Shown here: one piece after another, positions 62,556 through 64,000 of the stretch | Position numbering within the stretch: position 1 is the first letter of the stretch | How the letters are laid out: each line of letters starts with the position of its first letter | NCBI RefSeq assembly: GCF_900142325.1 | Contig: NZ_FRAM01000002.1 | Coordinates: forward strand, 434,001-498,000 | Length of the DNA: 64,000 nt | Origin: Epilithonimonas mollis | Lineage (GTDB): Bacteria; Bacteroidota; Bacteroidia; Flavobacteriales; Weeksellaceae | Reading direction: 5' to 3' | Notes under the pieces: generated by a model | What the model was told of the DNA's origin: nothing | Seen by the model: the letters and a program-made list of their open reading frames with translations, nothing else | Database searches by the model: none | Position numbers and translations under genes: made by a program

Positions 62556-64000
62556 GTGATATCAAATAAAAATATTGCCAAAAACACTTTTTTCCTTTAT
62601 TTTAGGATGTTGCTTAATATGGCAATATCACTTTATACCTCTCGTGTCATTCTAAAAACTTTAGGTATACCAGATTTTGGAATATACAACTTAGTAGGAG
62701 GTATTGTTGTTCTTTTTTCATTTTTAAATGGTGCTATGTCTTCCGCAACTCAAAGATTTCTGAATTTTGAGATCGCTAATCGTGTAAGTAAAGCGATAAA
62801 TACTGTTTTTTGTACAAGTATGTATGTACATGTTATCATAAGCTTTATCGTGCTTATACTAGGAGAGACAGTAGGATTATGGTTTCTCAATTATAAACTT
62901 AATATTCCTTTTAGCCGATTATATGCAGCGAATTGGGTTTATCAATTCTCTATTATTACAACAATTATAAACATTATCCGAATTCCTTACAGTGGGCTGA
63001 TAATTGCCTATGAAAGAATGTCTTTTTATGCCTATTTAGGCATTTTTGAGTCTGTAATGAAATTAATTATTGTTTATTTATTATTATTTTTTACTGGCGA
63101 TCATCTAATTATTTATGCTATGTTATTAATGATTGTAAATCTGGTTGTAAACATGATGTATGCTTTGTATTGTTTTAAGAATTTCAAACAAGTAAGCTCT
63201 CTAAATTTAAATTATGATAAAAAGATATTAAAAGAAATGACTACTTTTTCTGGTTGGAATTTGTTTGGTAATATTGCTGTTGTAGGAGCAAATCAAGGTC
63301 TCAGCTTAATATTAAATATTTTTATTGGAGTTACGGTTAATGCCGCATTAGGTATAGCTAATCAAATAAATGCTGCTATTTATGGTTTTGTTAGTAATTT
63401 TCAAATGGCATTCAATCCACAGATAACGCAGTCTTATGCTTTAGGGAAAAAAGATGAGCATGAAAAACTCATATTTACTTCGTCTAAGCTTTCATTCTAC
63501 CTTTTAGCAATACTTGCTTTACCAGTATTAATCAATACGGAATTCATCTTAAAAATTTGGCTTGGAGATAAACTACCACATTATGTCGTTTCATTTACCC
63601 GGATAATAGTTTTAAGTTCTTTAATAGATGCTCTTTCAGGACCGTTCTGGATGTCAGTTTATGCCTATGGTAAAATAAAAAAGTATCAGGTTTTAATCTC
63701 AATCCTGTTATTGCTCAACCTCCCATTAGCACATATACTTTTAAAATTAGGCTATAGCCCAATAATAGTCCTTATCTGCAAGCTAATTTTAAGCTTACTG
63801 ACTTTTTTATACAGGTTTTGGTTTGTTAAAAAACTAAATAATTTATCTCGAAATAATTCATTAGATTATTTTAAAAATATTTTCATTTTTGGACTATATA
63901 TCTTTTTATGTGTTTTTATTTTTAAACAGTCATTAATAAATCCTTCTAACTTGACAGTTTTTTTAATTATTAATTTGTTTTTTGAGTTATTATTTTTTAT
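62556..64000 (+). CDS. O-antigen / polysaccharide flippase (Wzx-like), cut by window end
   Basis: The reading frame opens with GTG at 62556 (ISNKNIAKNTFFLYFRMLLN) and stays open to the window end, about 481 codons. It has many membrane helices, the MOP/PST flippase pattern TSRVILKTLGIPDFGIYNLV and FNPQITQSYALGKKDEHEKL. Wzx proteins flip lipid-linked sugar units. It is very AT-rich, as expected for the variable part of a polysaccharide locus. The GTG start is chosen from the conserved N-terminal segment. Confidence 0.88.
   Translation, partial: MISNKNIAKNTFFLYFRMLLNMAISLYTSRVILKTLGIPDFGIYNLVGGIVVLFSFLNGAMSSATQRFLNFEIANRVSKAINTVFCTSMYVHVIISFIVLILGETVGLWFLNYKLNIPFSRLYAANWVYQFSIITTIINIIRIPYSGLIIAYERMSFYAYLGIFESVMKLIIVYLLLFFTGDHLIIYAMLLMIVNLVVNMMYALYCFKNFKQVSSLNLNYDKKILKEMTTFSGWNLFGNIAVVGANQGLSLILNIFIGVTVNAALGIANQINAAIYGFVSNFQMAFNPQITQSYALGKKDEHEKLIFTSSKLSFYLLAILALPVLINTEFILKIWLGDKLPHYVVSFTRIIVLSSLIDALSGPFWMSVYAYGKIKKYQVLISILLLLNLPLAHILLKLGYSPIIVLICKLILSLLTFLYRFWFVKKLNNLSRNNSLDYFKNIFIFGLYIFLCVFIFKQSLINPSNLTVFLIINLFFELLFF

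Overview
This window looks like a chromosomal segment of a Flavobacteriia member of the Weeksellaceae (Chryseobacterium / Epilithonimonas / Kaistella type). The evidence is the Bacteroidetes promoter form TTG-N17-20-TAnnTTTG in front of many genes, A-rich leaders instead of Shine-Dalgarno sites, several secreted proteins with type IX secretion (T9SS) type A sorting domains, a tmRNA tag reading GNEEFALAA, a DUF3667 protein and a flavobacterial-type IcmF. The genus is an inference from gene content; no 16S gene is present.

Layout. 1-7200: 5'-part of icmF (reverse strand, cut by the window edge), a secreted leucine-rich-repeat protein, and two paralogous multi-pass GT-C-like membrane proteins flanking a dps gene. 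7300-10800: str operon rpsL-rpsG-fusA-rpsJ with its own promoter and terminator. 10940-17490: a secreted metzincin protease, a low-affinity-iron-permease-like protein and a reverse-strand pair of unknown function (897-residue secreted protein plus lipoprotein). These lie between rpsJ and rplC, so the usual str/S10 continuity is broken. 17570-31500: the large S10-spc-alpha cluster, rplC to rplQ, including secY, infA, rpmJ and rpoA, behind its own promoter and a foldable leader.

31550-38900: housekeeping and envelope genes: a dicarboxylate symporter, an LpxH-like phosphoesterase with a glycosyltransferase, two BON-domain proteins, pncB, a small membrane protein and a DUF3667 protein. 39040-40930: rplM-rpsI-rpsB, closed by a terminator with no tsf after it.

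40971-48774: a roughly 7.8-kb island integrated at the 3' end of the tmRNA gene ssrA. It is bounded by a 28-bp direct repeat (2 mismatches) copied from the ssrA T-arm/acceptor. It carries a C-terminally truncated tyrosine recombinase, gene remnants, and a co-oriented cassette of a TPR/LuxR-HTH regulator, a T9SS secreted protein and a large delta-60-repeat T9SS protein. I regard this cassette as the most interesting part of the window. ssrA itself lies at 48753-49149.

49150-64000: a CarboxypepD_reg-like secreted protein, a class I ribonucleotide reductase (nrdB, a small ORF, and a compact nrdA without ATP-cone), a DUF72 protein, glyA, an acyltransferase, recX, and the start of an exopolysaccharide/capsule export locus (outer-membrane barrel, Wza, Wzc, Wzx cut by the window end). 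Dispersed flavobacterial repeat words occur at several places, one in frame inside icmF. No rRNA, tRNA, CRISPR array or intact insertion sequence was recognised.
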